From: an uncultured Clostridia bacterium
GTDB taxonomy: Bacteria; Bacillota; Clostridia; Oscillospirales; Ruminococcaceae
Direction of reading: 5' to 3'
DNA: 29,780 nucleotides
Assembly (NCBI GenBank): GCA_938014915.1
Contig: CALLQQ010000061.1
Coordinates: forward strand, 1-29,780
This document shows, piece by piece, positions 15,795-23,074 of the stretch (positions are counted from its first letter, which is position 1; every line of letters begins with the position of its first letter). The notes beneath the pieces were generated by a model. The model was not told the DNA's origin. It searched no databases and worked only from the letters and a program-made list of their open reading frames with translations. A program made the translations under genes and the position numbers.

Positions 15795-16637
15795 CTATAT
15801 TGTTTCAGTAGCATGACGTGTTACGTGGCATCCGATATTCACCGCTACGGGCAGCCCTGCTATATGTGTGGGGAATGTTTCGATATTAACGGCAAGAGCA
15901 GTTATATCACCGCCGAATCCTTGTGCGCCAATGCCGAGAGCATTTATTCGTTCCAGCATTGTATTCTCTAATTCACGGTAGAATTCGCTTGCATTGCGAA
16001 CATTGACATCGCGGCATAACGCTACTTTTGATAGATATGCACAATGTTCAAAATCGCCGCCAATCCCCACGCCGACAACGATCGGTGGACACGGGTTGCT
16101 ACCGGCGCATCGTACAACGTTGGCAACATAATCTACAATATCATCAGCATTTGAAGATGGCGTCATCATTCGCATTGCGCTCATATTCTCACTGCCGAAT
16201 CCTTTGGGCGCAACGGTGATTTTGACTTTATCGCCACTGACGATTCGGGTATGTATTACCGCAGGTGTATTATCATTCGTATTAACACGCAGTAGGGGAT
16301 CGCTCACTATCGAACAACGCAAATACCCCTCAGTATATCCTTTGGCAACACCTCTATTAATGGCATCTTCCAGCGGCTCACCAATTAAGCATACCTCCTG
16401 CCCGACTTCAATAAATACTACTGCCATGCCCGTATCTTGACAAATCGGTATCTCATTAACTTTCGCAAGTTCAATGTTCCTTCCCATATCAGCAAAAATA
16501 GATTTAGCTACTTCGGATTTTTCTTCTTTAGTGCATTGCTTAATGCAGGTTTCTAGGCTACTAGGCAGGCGGTTATTCGCCTCAATGCATAATCTTGCGA
16601 TAGTTTCGGTAATTAGTTCTACATTAATGTTTCGCAT
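15795..16637 (-). CDS. Class I fumarate hydratase (or related hydro-lyase) alpha subunit
   Basis: A 280-residue iron-sulphur hydro-lyase subunit of the FumA N-terminal/TtdA family, which interconverts fumarate and malate or acts on tartrate. The three cluster-ligand Cys are in family positions: Cys66 (PICQDTG), Cys183 (SNPCPP) and Cys270 (NIGCHVTRHA). The core GIGGDFEH and GAQGFGGD motifs are present. Length fits two-subunit enzymes (about 280), in which a beta subunit of about 180-200 residues is usually the next gene. Here the next gene downstream is a DegV protein, so the beta subunit is missing from its usual place. The upstream gene is an amidohydrolase with a 26-bp gap, probably co-transcribed. 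Fumarase and tartrate dehydratase cannot be told apart from this subunit. Confidence 0.9.
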   Translation of the reverse strand: MRNINVELITETIARLCIEANNRLPSSLETCIKQCTKEEKSEVAKSIFADMGRNIELAKVNEIPICQDTGMAVVFIEVGQEVCLIGEPLEDAINRGVAKGYTEGYLRCSIVSDPLLRVNTNDNTPAVIHTRIVSGDKVKITVAPKGFGSENMSAMRMMTPSSNADDIVDYVANVVRCAGSNPCPPIVVGVGIGGDFEHCAYLSKVALCRDVNVRNASEFYRELENTMLERINALGIGAQGFGGDITALAVNIETFPTHIAGLPVAVNIGCHVTRHATETI

Positions 16638-16663
16638 AACTCCACCTCCCCTTATGGTTAGTT

Positions 16664-17833
16664 CTAATTAATATCGTTTCTAACGATTTCACCATTTACC
16701 ATGACGAGCCTTGGAATAGCATACGGCGATAGGGGATCATTATCGAAGATTAGCAAATCGGCATCTTTCCCGACAGCGATAGAACCAACACGGTCATCAA
16801 TATTGCAAATCTTAGCCGGGTTAATCGTAATTGCACGTAATGCCTCATCATAATCAAGCCCCCCACGAACGGCAATACCGGCGGAAATAGGCAGATATTG
16901 CACAGGAATCACGGGGTGATCGGTGCAAATGCAGAATTCGATGCCTTTTGAATGTAGAGCTGCGGCATTCTTACAATCAAGCCCCTTTAATTCGGGCTTA
17001 GAACGGTCGCATATTAAAGGACCAACAACGGCCTTAACATTATATTGTCCTAGGGAATCGGCAATCATATGCCCCTCAGTAGCATGAATTAGAACGTAGT
17101 CTAAATCAAATTCTTTAGCTAGGCGAATAGCGGTGAAAATATCGTCGCTCCTATGACAATGGAAATGAGCAGGCAACTCCCGTTTTAATACGGGGACAAG
17201 CGCCTCACTTTTTATATCGTATTCCGGCTCATCAAATTCAGCAGGATCCCTTTCATAATTTTCACTATCTTTAAGGTATTTCTTTGCCTTAATTAGATTC
17301 TCACGAATTATAGCAACAGTTGCCATTCTTGTTACAGGTGATAAATTCTTGCTATTATAAACGGACTTTGGATTCTCACCAAGTGCAAATTTCATTGCAG
17401 AGGGGAATTTCATCACCATATCATCAATGCAAATGCCGTTTGTCTTCATAGCAACCCATTCACCGCCGATGGGATTAGCACTGCCCGGACCCGTCATTAC
17501 AGTGGTAACTCCCGCATCTAGTGCTTCTTTAAAGCACTTGTCCGCTGGATTGATAGCATCCAATGCCCGCATGTGCGGTGTGCATGGATCGCTTTCTTCG
17601 TTCCCGTCATCACCTTCAAATCCGATCGAATCTTCCCACATACCTAGGTGGCAATGTGCATCAATAAATCCGGGTAGCAGGATATTGTTCTTGCCATCTA
17701 TATCGCTATCCGTTATCTTTGGAGCATTATTCATATCGCCGATAGCTACAATTTTACCATCGTTTACTTGAACATATCCATTATCAATATCTTCACCTTC
17801 CATAGTGAGGATACGTGCATTATATATAATCAT
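16664..17833 (-). CDS. Metal-dependent amidohydrolase (imidazolonepropionase-related)
   Basis: A 389-residue amidohydrolase-superfamily enzyme that would hydrolyse a C-N bond in an unknown cyclic or acyl-amine substrate. The N- and C-terminal strands form the small beta-sandwich (MIIYNARILTMEG at 1-13; DADLLIFDNDP near the end). The barrel carries the metal motif DAHCHLG (His60, His62), further His at 223-227 (HFHCH), His250 (VLIHATEGH) and the catalytic-type Asp305 (CTDHP). The GSIAVGKDADLLIFD signature is typical of the COG1228 group. It has no signal peptide. The start is ATG after AGGAGA. A terminator-like hairpin stands only 26 bases upstream, with no room for a promoter between, so expression probably depends on read-through from yabR or a promoter inside it. 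Pairing with fumarase alpha suggests a catabolic route. Confidence 0.88.
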   Translation of the reverse strand: MIIYNARILTMEGEDIDNGYVQVNDGKIVAIGDMNNAPKITDSDIDGKNNILLPGFIDAHCHLGMWEDSIGFEGDDGNEESDPCTPHMRALDAINPADKCFKEALDAGVTTVMTGPGSANPIGGEWVAMKTNGICIDDMVMKFPSAMKFALGENPKSVYNSKNLSPVTRMATVAIIRENLIKAKKYLKDSENYERDPAEFDEPEYDIKSEALVPVLKRELPAHFHCHRSDDIFTAIRLAKEFDLDYVLIHATEGHMIADSLGQYNVKAVVGPLICDRSKPELKGLDCKNAAALHSKGIEFCICTDHPVIPVQYLPISAGIAVRGGLDYDEALRAITINPAKICNIDDRVGSIAVGKDADLLIFDNDPLSPYAIPRLVMVNGEIVRNDIN

Positions 17834-17858
17834 ATACTTCTCCTAAAATCAAAATTAA

Positions 17859-17883
17859 TGCCCACGAATTAGACTCGTGGGCA
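17859..17883 (-). terminator. Terminator/attenuator between yabR and the amidohydrolase gene
   Basis: A 9-bp perfect stem (TGCCCACGA, 17859-17867, with 17875-17883) with a GC-rich core. On the minus strand it is followed by ATTAATTTTGATTTT. That U-rich tract runs straight into the AGGAGA ribosome site of the next gene. Confidence 0.7.
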
Positions 17884-17901
17884 ATCATATATTCTGGCAT
17901 C

Positions 17902-18351
17902 TTATCTAGAGCCGCCTCGTCCTCTTCCACGCTTGTTATCAACACTTCGTTTCAAGTCGGACATTTTTTCCTCACTACTCTGCTTAAATTTATTCATCAT
18001 ATCTTCAAAACTAGCAGGTTCGTTTTTATTTGCATTAAAGCCACCGCTATTTCTCCTAGGTGAGTTAAAATCACGTCTGGGTGGACGCCCCGACGGTCGC
18101 TGAGAAGATTCCCTATCCTCACCAGCTCGCTTAATTGATAGGCTAATTTTGCCCTCAGGTGTAACAGCGAGAACCTTCACCTTTACTGTTTGATTTTCTG
18201 TTAAGTAGTCTTTGATTTCATTAACATAGGTATTTGCTACTTCTGATATGTGCACCATACCAGTAACACCTTCGCCTAAATCAATGAAAGCACCAAAATT
18301 TGTGATTCCTGAAACTTTACCTTCAAGAATTTTTCCAGCTTCAACTTGCAT
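17902..18351 (-). CDS. yabR: S1 RNA-binding domain protein, YabR-like
   Basis: A 149-residue RNA-binding protein. The S1 domain (about 1-75) is typical: KVSGITNFGAFIDLGEG (12-28), GMVHISEVA near 31 and KISLSIKRA near 68. The rest is a low-complexity basic tail with Arg/Gly, Pro and Asn, ending RGRGRGGSR, which could give unspecific RNA or ribosome binding. Position next to divIC, yabQ and yabP matches the Bacillus subtilis yabP-yabQ-divIC-yabR order and supports the name. The gap to divIC is 29 bases with an AGGAGG-type site, so it is in the operon. It is the last gene before the terminator at 17859-17883. Exact role unknown; related polynucleotide-phosphorylase-like S1 proteins act in RNA metabolism. 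Confidence 0.85.
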   Translation of the reverse strand: MQVEAGKILEGKVSGITNFGAFIDLGEGVTGMVHISEVANTYVNEIKDYLTENQTVKVKVLAVTPEGKISLSIKRAGEDRESSQRPSGRPPRRDFNSPRRNSGGFNANKNEPASFEDMMNKFKQSSEEKMSDLKRSVDNKRGRGRGGSR

Positions 18352-18380
18352 ATAAAAAATACAATCCTCCTAATTTAATC

Positions 18381-18692
18381 TTAATCTTCGGGTATGACGT
18401 AATAAACCTGCTCATCTGAATATACAAGACCGAGCCGCTCTCTAGCGATACGTTCGATATAATCATCCTTATCGTCGGATTCAATTATTCGTGACAATTC
18501 GGAATTCTTGTCCTGCTGTTCGATCGTTTGTCTTTTTAATTCGTTGAGTTGGTTTCGATTTTTTTCCAGTTTAGAATTAAGCCCGACTAAAGTGAAAATG
18601 GCATAGGTCAAAAAAGCCAGTGTCGCGAAAAAAATCAAACGCGATACAAGCCTACCCTTTTTCTTTGCGATCTTTTTTGTTCTTGCTGCCAT
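18381..18692 (-). CDS. divIC: Cell division protein DivIC/FtsB family
   Basis: A 103-residue single-pass membrane protein of the division septum, expected to pair with FtsL and DivIB/FtsQ. It has a strongly basic N-terminal cytoplasmic stretch (MAARTKKIAKKKGR), one membrane helix (about 17-37), and an external leucine-zipper-type coiled coil (about 38-70). The conserved end is IERIARERLGLVYSDEQVYY. The start codon lies inside the yabQ gene, giving a 41-bp overlap. The AAAGGAG site is within yabQ coding sequence, eight or nine bases before the ATG, so the overlap is genuine. Length matches the family. Confidence 0.93.
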   Translation of the reverse strand: MAARTKKIAKKKGRLVSRLIFFATLAFLTYAIFTLVGLNSKLEKNRNQLNELKRQTIEQQDKNSELSRIIESDDKDDYIERIARERLGLVYSDEQVYYVIPED

Positions 18693-19218
18693 TTCGAGAA
18701 ACTCCTTTTCGAGCTTTCTTCCTACATGTGTATCTATTATACAACACTTTGGGGTTATGTTTCAAGTCAAATTTAGAATTTTTGCAAACTTTCTTAAAAA
18801 AACCGCCAATATAACTAAATAACATCCCCATTTTTTGATATAAAAACACAATAAACCTTATAATAGGATGTATAAAGATACGATATATAAAAGAAAAAAA
18901 TGTTTTTATGGCATGAATTATTCCACGTGACGCCGCAAAAATTAATCTTCCTACCGTTAATAAGTATAGTATCGCCCCGAGTAAAGCACCAATTACAAAG
19001 AATAAACGAATCATACCATCACCGTATTCGAGTGAAAACGCAAATACTCCAATTGCGCATAACATCAAGAAAACAAAATCTTCTATGGCGATAATCACTT
19101 TAGATAAGTTGAATGCAATTCGTGAAATGCGAAACACTTCATACAATAAGCCGAAGAAAACTCCCATTACGACCGACATCAAAAAAAGCAAAGCCTGTTC
19201 GGATATGTTAAAAAACAT
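18652..19218 (-). CDS. yabQ: Spore cortex biosynthesis protein YabQ
   Basis: A 188-residue membrane protein of the YabQ family, needed for cortex formation during sporulation in Bacillus and located in the outer forespore membrane. It starts with four or so hydrophobic segments (about 7-28, 37-60, 66-92 and a longer amphipathic region 95-135). The family's N-terminal pattern is present (EQALLFLMSVVMGVFFGLLY, then EVFRISR). The C-terminus is a long basic hydrophilic tail (KKARKGVSRNGSKNKKDRKE) whose codons overlap the divIC start. TTG 19221 directly precedes ATG 19218; both fit the AGGAG site, and I prefer the ATG. It follows yabP by about 35 bases. Confidence 0.88.
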   Translation of the reverse strand: MFFNISEQALLFLMSVVMGVFFGLLYEVFRISRIAFNLSKVIIAIEDFVFLMLCAIGVFAFSLEYGDGMIRLFFVIGALLGAILYLLTVGRLIFAASRGIIHAIKTFFSFIYRIFIHPIIRFIVFLYQKMGMLFSYIGGFFKKVCKNSKFDLKHNPKVLYNRYTCRKKARKGVSRNGSKNKKDRKEKG

Positions 19219-19253
19219 CAATTCACGCTCCTACCGGAAAATCTTTGCTAATT

Positions 19254-19538
19254 CTAACGAAAAAGCTTCGCTATAAATCCTGATGCACTCTTTCTTTCTT
19301 TATCCCCATAAATGAGAGCGGTGATTTCACCCATCACCACTAATTCGCCAGTGCCGACACTCATCTCATTAATATGTAAATCATGACCACGTACAGTCAA
19401 TTCGCCGAGTTCCGTGAACATCACAACCGTATGTTCATCAAAGCTATCTAGATCCGATACCCCCGAGATAGTTAGCGACTTACGATTTTCCATAATTATA
19501 TTATGGCTTGTTCTCTTATTGTTTTGTCCATCTGTCAT
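19254..19538 (-). CDS. yabP: Sporulation protein YabP
   Basis: A 94-residue soluble beta-rich protein of the YabP/YqfC family, required for spore maturation in Bacillus. Family pattern: HNIIMENRKSLTISGVSDL (13-31), SFDE then TELGELTVRGHDLHI (about 43-57), and a closing GFIAKLFR. I start it at ATG 19538: the AAGG site is eight bases away, and the candidate sigma-E promoter would begin transcription at about 19565, leaving no leader for the in-frame ATG at 19562. It is the first gene of the yabP-yabQ-divIC-yabR unit. The S4-domain gene (yabO/rqcP) that usually sits just upstream is absent; pflA lies there instead. Confidence 0.9.
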   Translation of the reverse strand: MTDGQNNKRTSHNIIMENRKSLTISGVSDLDSFDEHTVVMFTELGELTVRGHDLHINEMSVGTGELVVMGEITALIYGDKERKSASGFIAKLFR

Positions 19539-19572
19539 ATTCATTACCTTCCCATCATGCATAGTTTTATAT

Positions 19573-19601
19573 AGTCTATTCTGATTTTAGCAAGAATATG
19601 C
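19573..19601 (-). promoter_or_regulatory. Candidate sigma-E (mother-cell) promoter of yabP
   Basis: On the minus strand, GCATATT (19595-19601) fits the sigma-E -35 pattern kmATATT. A 14-bp spacer leads to AATAGACT (19573-19580), which fits five of the seven defined positions of CATACAnT. Known sigma-E control of yabP in Bacillus makes this plausible. Confidence 0.5.
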
Positions 19602-19650
19602 TTTTACGTATCTATTCAGCAACGAAATTTTGCGGTGTACCGGTAGATAG

Positions 19651-19695
19651 AAAAGAAGTGCCACAACAACAATAAGTTGTAATGGCACTTCTTTT
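19651..19695 (-). terminator. Terminator after pflA
   Basis: A 13-bp perfect outer stem (AAAAGAAGTGCCA, 19651-19663, with 19683-19695) and an inner 5-bp ACAAC/GTTGT stem. The stem closes with a U-run on the minus strand. It isolates pflBA from the yabP cluster. Confidence 0.88.
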
Positions 19696-19711
19696 AGTTT
19701 AAACCTTAAAT

Positions 19712-20443
19712 CTATCTTACGGGTAAGCCCTTTTTAGTAAAGATTTCTTTAGCTGCGGCAATATCTTCATCGCTGGGCTCTTTAACGGACTTGAGTTTAT
19801 TTTCGATGCCGAGTTCTTCCCATTTGTAATCGCCCATCTTATGATAGGGGAGTAGTTCGACACGGCTAATACAGCTGAACTGTGTTAAATACTGCGCCAG
19901 CCTCTCCAGCTTATCGGGGAATATCGTGTACTCAGGTACAAGAACATGGCGAATCCACACTTCTTTACCGATTTCTTCGCAGTAATTCAGGGTAGCAATA
20001 ACATTTTCGTTGCCTTCCCCAGTTAGGATTTTAGCATCTTCATTGTCAAGATCCTTAATATCGAGCATAATCAAATCAGCAAGATCAATTGCCTTTTTCG
20101 ATAATTGCAATGGCACTGTTCCGTTAGTATCAATAGCAGTATGCAGGCCATTTTGCTTGCACAATTTGATAACGTCAGCGCAGAATTCCGGTTGTAAAAG
20201 CGGTTCCCCGCCTGATAGAGTGACACCGCCATCACGAATAAAGTTCTTATATGTTAGAATAATCTCTACGAGCTTGTCCGATGAAATTATATTGCCTATT
20301 CCCAGCTCCCAAGTATCGGGATTGTGGCAGTAAAGGCAACGTAAATTACACCCCTGTAAAAAGGCGACAAATCTCACACCCGGACCGTCGAGTGCGCCGA
20401 GAGTTTCATATGAATGTAGACGTCCGATTACACCTTTTGACAT
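19712..20443 (-). CDS. pflA: Pyruvate formate-lyase activating enzyme (radical SAM)
   Basis: A 243-residue radical-SAM activase that installs the glycyl radical on PflB in the cytoplasm under anaerobic conditions. The iron-sulphur motif CNLRCLYC (Cys32, Cys36, Cys39) is followed by HNPDTW, and the SAM-binding GGEPLLQ lies near residue 78. The N-terminal GRLHSYETLGALDGPGVRFV is the family hallmark. I start it at ATG 20443, preceded by GAAAGGAG. The frame remains open for 30 more codons upstream, but these would cross the hairpin at 20467-20491 and lack a binding site. Length matches the family (about 240-250). Second gene of pflB-pflA. Confidence 0.96.
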   Translation of the reverse strand: MSKGVIGRLHSYETLGALDGPGVRFVAFLQGCNLRCLYCHNPDTWELGIGNIISSDKLVEIILTYKNFIRDGGVTLSGGEPLLQPEFCADVIKLCKQNGLHTAIDTNGTVPLQLSKKAIDLADLIMLDIKDLDNEDAKILTGEGNENVIATLNYCEEIGKEVWIRHVLVPEYTIFPDKLERLAQYLTQFSCISRVELLPYHKMGDYKWEELGIENKLKSVKEPSDEDIAAAKEIFTKKGLPVR

Positions 20444-20466
20444 GGAATCGCTCCTTTCGTTAGCAA

Positions 20467-20491
20467 TCTCCCCGAATTGAATTCGGGGAGA
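20467..20491 (-). other. Intercistronic hairpin between pflB and pflA
   Basis: Perfect 12-bp arms (TCTCCCCGAATT, 20467-20478, with 20480-20491) are separated by one base, so about 10 bp can pair. No U-run follows on the minus strand. It looks like an mRNA-stabilising or processing structure that lets pflB be made in excess over its activase, rather than a terminator. Confidence 0.6.
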
Positions 20492-20498
20492 GCAGTGT

Positions 20499-22709
20499 TT
20501 AAATAAATGAATGGAATGTGCGATGAATAACATCGAGTTGCTGTTCTCTAGTTAGTCTGATAAAATTCACCGCATAGCCGGATACACGAATTGTTAGTTG
20601 CGGATATTTTTCAGGATGGTCCATTGCGTCCATTAATAATTCCTTATTTAGGACGTTAACATTAATATGATGTCCACCCTCCATAAAGTATGCATCAATT
20701 AGAGTTGAGAGGTTAACAATGCCCTCTTCCTCCGTCTTTCCTAATGCTTGAGGCACAATTGAGAATGTGTATGAAATCCCGTCTTCAGCATAATCGTATG
20801 GGAGTTTCGCCACACTCATCATTGAGGCAACACTTCCGTGTGAATCCCTGCCGTGCATTGGATTGGCTCCCGGTGCAAAAGGTTCCCCATGTTTACGACC
20901 ATCAGGAGTTGAGCCTGTTTTCTTTCCGTAAACAACATTCGATGTTATAGTGAGTATTGATAATGTGTGTATGCTTGAACGATAAGTCTTTTGCGCCTTT
21001 AGTTTTTCCATGAAGCTTTCTACTAATTTAACGGCAATATCATCAACATCTTCATCGTTGTTGCCGAATTTAGGATAATCGCCCTCAATTTCAAAGTCGA
21101 CGGTTAATCCATCTTCATTACGGATAGGGCGAACTTTTGCGTACTTAATTGCAGATAAGCTATCAGCAACGACCGATAGACCGGCAATTCCGCAAGCACA
21201 AGTGCGGATAATCTCATCATCATGCAGTGCCATTTGTATCTTTTCATATGAATATTTATCATGCATGAAGTGGATAACATTCAATGTGTTGACATATAGT
21301 TCTGCCAACCAATCAAGCATAGCGTCAAAACGTTCCGCCACTACATCATAATCTAGATATTCACCATCAATAGGAGTAATATTCGGAGCAACTTGATCAC
21401 CGCTTATTTCATCTCTACCACCATTAATGGCATAGAGCAGTGCTTTAGCAAGATTTGCACGTGCGCCGAAAAATTGCATTTGCTTACCGATTTTCATCGC
21501 TGAAACACAGCAAGCAATACCGTAATCATCGCCGAATTTAGGGCGCATAATATCGTCATTTTCATATTGAATAGCGCAGGTCTCAATCGATAATTTTGAG
21601 CAGAACTCCTTGAAATTATCGGGCAGCTCTGTACTCCATAGGACTGTCATATTAGGTTCTGGTGCGGCGCCAAGATTCGCCAATGTGTGGAGGAATCTAT
21701 AAGACATCTTTGTCACCATATGACGACCATCATTACCCATGCCGCCAATGGCTTCAGTAACCCAAGTTGGATCGCCGGAGAATAGCTCATCGTATGCAGG
21801 AGTACGCAAGAAGCGAACTAGACGCAGTTTCATAACGAAGTGATCAACAAATTCTTGAATCTCACTCTCGGTATATTTGCCACTTTCCAAATCGTTTTGG
21901 GCATAAATATCAAGGAATGTTGACACTCTGCCGAGTGACATTGCAGCACCGTTCTGCTCCTTAACCGCTGCTAGATATGCAAAGTATAGCCATTGGATAG
22001 CTTCCTTAACATCGGTTGCAGGCTTCGATATATCAAATCCATACATCTTCGCCATTTCCTTTAATTCTACTAGCGAGCGAATTTGTTCGGCTAATTCTTC
22101 ATGCAGGCGAATAGTTTCCTCATCCATCGTGCCATTGAAGTTTGCCTTAGATGCTTTCTTTTCTTCAATTAGCTTGTCTACGCCGTATAGCGCCACACGG
22201 CGGTAATCGCCGATAATCCTACCACGGCCATATGCATCGGGCAGACCTGTGATGATTCCAGCGTGACGAGCCTTTCTCATAGCATCTGTATAAACATCGA
22301 AAACACCGTCATTATGCGTTTTACGGTATTTGAAAACTTCATCAATAGTCGGCGATAACTCCCTATCATACGCATTGAGTGATGTATGAACCATGCGAAT
22401 ACCGCCGAAAGGCATTATAGCACGTTTAAGAGGGGCATCTGTTTGAAGCCCTACGATTTGCTCAAGATCTTTATCTATATAACCCGCATCATGCGACGTA
22501 ATTCCCGATATAGTATCTGCATCTATATCGTAAATGCCGTCACGCTCACGCTCAATCTTTAGTAGATCGCAGAGTTTGTCCCAAAGAGCGAGTGTATTAT
22601 CGCTCGCATCAGCAAGGAATTCATCATCACCGTCATAAGGCGTATAGTTACTAACGATAAAGTCCCTAACGTCGATTCTGTCTTGCCATTTTGATTTCTT
22701 GAAATTCAT
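20499..22709 (-). CDS. pflB: Pyruvate formate-lyase (formate C-acetyltransferase)
   Basis: A 736-residue glycyl-radical enzyme converting pyruvate and CoA to acetyl-CoA and formate, central to anaerobic mixed-acid fermentation. The catalytic pair Cys400-Cys401 lies in GIACCVSAMKIGKQ. The glycyl-radical site is Gly711 in RVSGYAVNF near the C-terminus. MPFGGIRMV (99-107) and the GRGRIIGDYRR segment near 161 are also typical of true PFL rather than diol dehydratase-type relatives. Length is usual for short PFLs (740-760). The start is ATG after AAAGGGAGGAG. It is followed by pflA after a hairpin. A strong promoter about 200 bases upstream leaves a long leader with palindromes. Confidence 0.98.
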   Translation of the reverse strand: MNFKKSKWQDRIDVRDFIVSNYTPYDGDDEFLADASDNTLALWDKLCDLLKIERERDGIYDIDADTISGITSHDAGYIDKDLEQIVGLQTDAPLKRAIMPFGGIRMVHTSLNAYDRELSPTIDEVFKYRKTHNDGVFDVYTDAMRKARHAGIITGLPDAYGRGRIIGDYRRVALYGVDKLIEEKKASKANFNGTMDEETIRLHEELAEQIRSLVELKEMAKMYGFDISKPATDVKEAIQWLYFAYLAAVKEQNGAAMSLGRVSTFLDIYAQNDLESGKYTESEIQEFVDHFVMKLRLVRFLRTPAYDELFSGDPTWVTEAIGGMGNDGRHMVTKMSYRFLHTLANLGAAPEPNMTVLWSTELPDNFKEFCSKLSIETCAIQYENDDIMRPKFGDDYGIACCVSAMKIGKQMQFFGARANLAKALLYAINGGRDEISGDQVAPNITPIDGEYLDYDVVAERFDAMLDWLAELYVNTLNVIHFMHDKYSYEKIQMALHDDEIIRTCACGIAGLSVVADSLSAIKYAKVRPIRNEDGLTVDFEIEGDYPKFGNNDEDVDDIAVKLVESFMEKLKAQKTYRSSIHTLSILTITSNVVYGKKTGSTPDGRKHGEPFAPGANPMHGRDSHGSVASMMSVAKLPYDYAEDGISYTFSIVPQALGKTEEEGIVNLSTLIDAYFMEGGHHINVNVLNKELLMDAMDHPEKYPQLTIRVSGYAVNFIRLTREQQLDVIHRTFHSFI

Positions 22710-22855
22710 GAAATCTCCTCCCTTTAAATAATAGGTATATTAAAATACACTTAGTATCACAATTTTAGTAGCAAAAATAGATTTTTCCTGTACGAGTTCA
22801 TCTATTAAATCCTTTGCTCAATATTAAAAGTATAAGAACTGTTAATATCGTCGAA

Positions 22856-22873
22856 ACAACAATATATTGTTGT
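22856..22873. promoter_or_regulatory. 18-bp perfect palindrome in the pflB leader
   Basis: ACAACAATATATTGTTGT is fully self-complementary. It lies about 35 bases downstream of the predicted pflB start site. It could be a repressor operator or a leader hairpin. It does not match the Rex (TTGTxAx4TxACAA) or FNR (TTGATx4ATCAA) consensus. Confidence 0.5.
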
Positions 22874-22913
22874 CAGCAATATCGCGTTACGCTAAGTCTT
22901 GTGGTGCTTCTTA

Positions 22914-22943
22914 ATAATAACATGTAAACACAACATATGTCAA
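22914..22943 (-). promoter_or_regulatory. Sigma-A promoter of pflB
   Basis: On the minus strand, perfect TTGACA (22938-22943), an 18-bp spacer and TATTAT (22914-22919). Predicted leader of about 198 nt before the pflB ATG. Confidence 0.7.
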
Positions 22944-23018
22944 TTGTCAGTTATACAAATAATGCCGTGCAATCTGATTATTTTTATATACTTAGTATAG
23001 AAATCACAATAAGTTCAT

Positions 23019-23061
23019 AAAAAGAGCATCTTAAGCAGTGTTCCTCCTGCTTAAGATGCTC
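23019..23061 (-). terminator. Terminator of the two-component system operon
   Basis: A perfect 15-bp stem (GAGCATCTTAAGCAG, 23024-23038, with 23047-23061) with an 8-nt loop, followed on the minus strand by TTTTTATG. It lies 14 bases after the kinase stop codon. Confidence 0.9.
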
Positions 23062-23074
23062 AAAAACTCACAAA

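Larger units (their letters stand above)
22710..23074. other. 365-bp non-coding region holding the pflB leader and promoters
   Basis: No credible gene lies here. On the minus strand it holds, in order: the terminator of the two-component operon (23019-23061), the promoter TTGACA-18-TATTAT (22914-22943), an 18-bp palindrome (22856-22873), a second weak promoter candidate (TTGTGA 22757-22762, 17 bp, TATACC 22734-22739) and the pflB ribosome site. A near-repeat ACTTAGTAT occurs at 22749-22757 and 22990-22998. The length and symmetry suggest redox or anaerobic control of pflB. Confidence 0.65.

Noticed and set aside
20444..20533. N-terminal extension of PflA by 30 residues
   Set aside because: It crosses a hairpin and overlaps the pflB end, lacks a ribosome site, and PflA proteins begin near the GRLHSYETLG segment.
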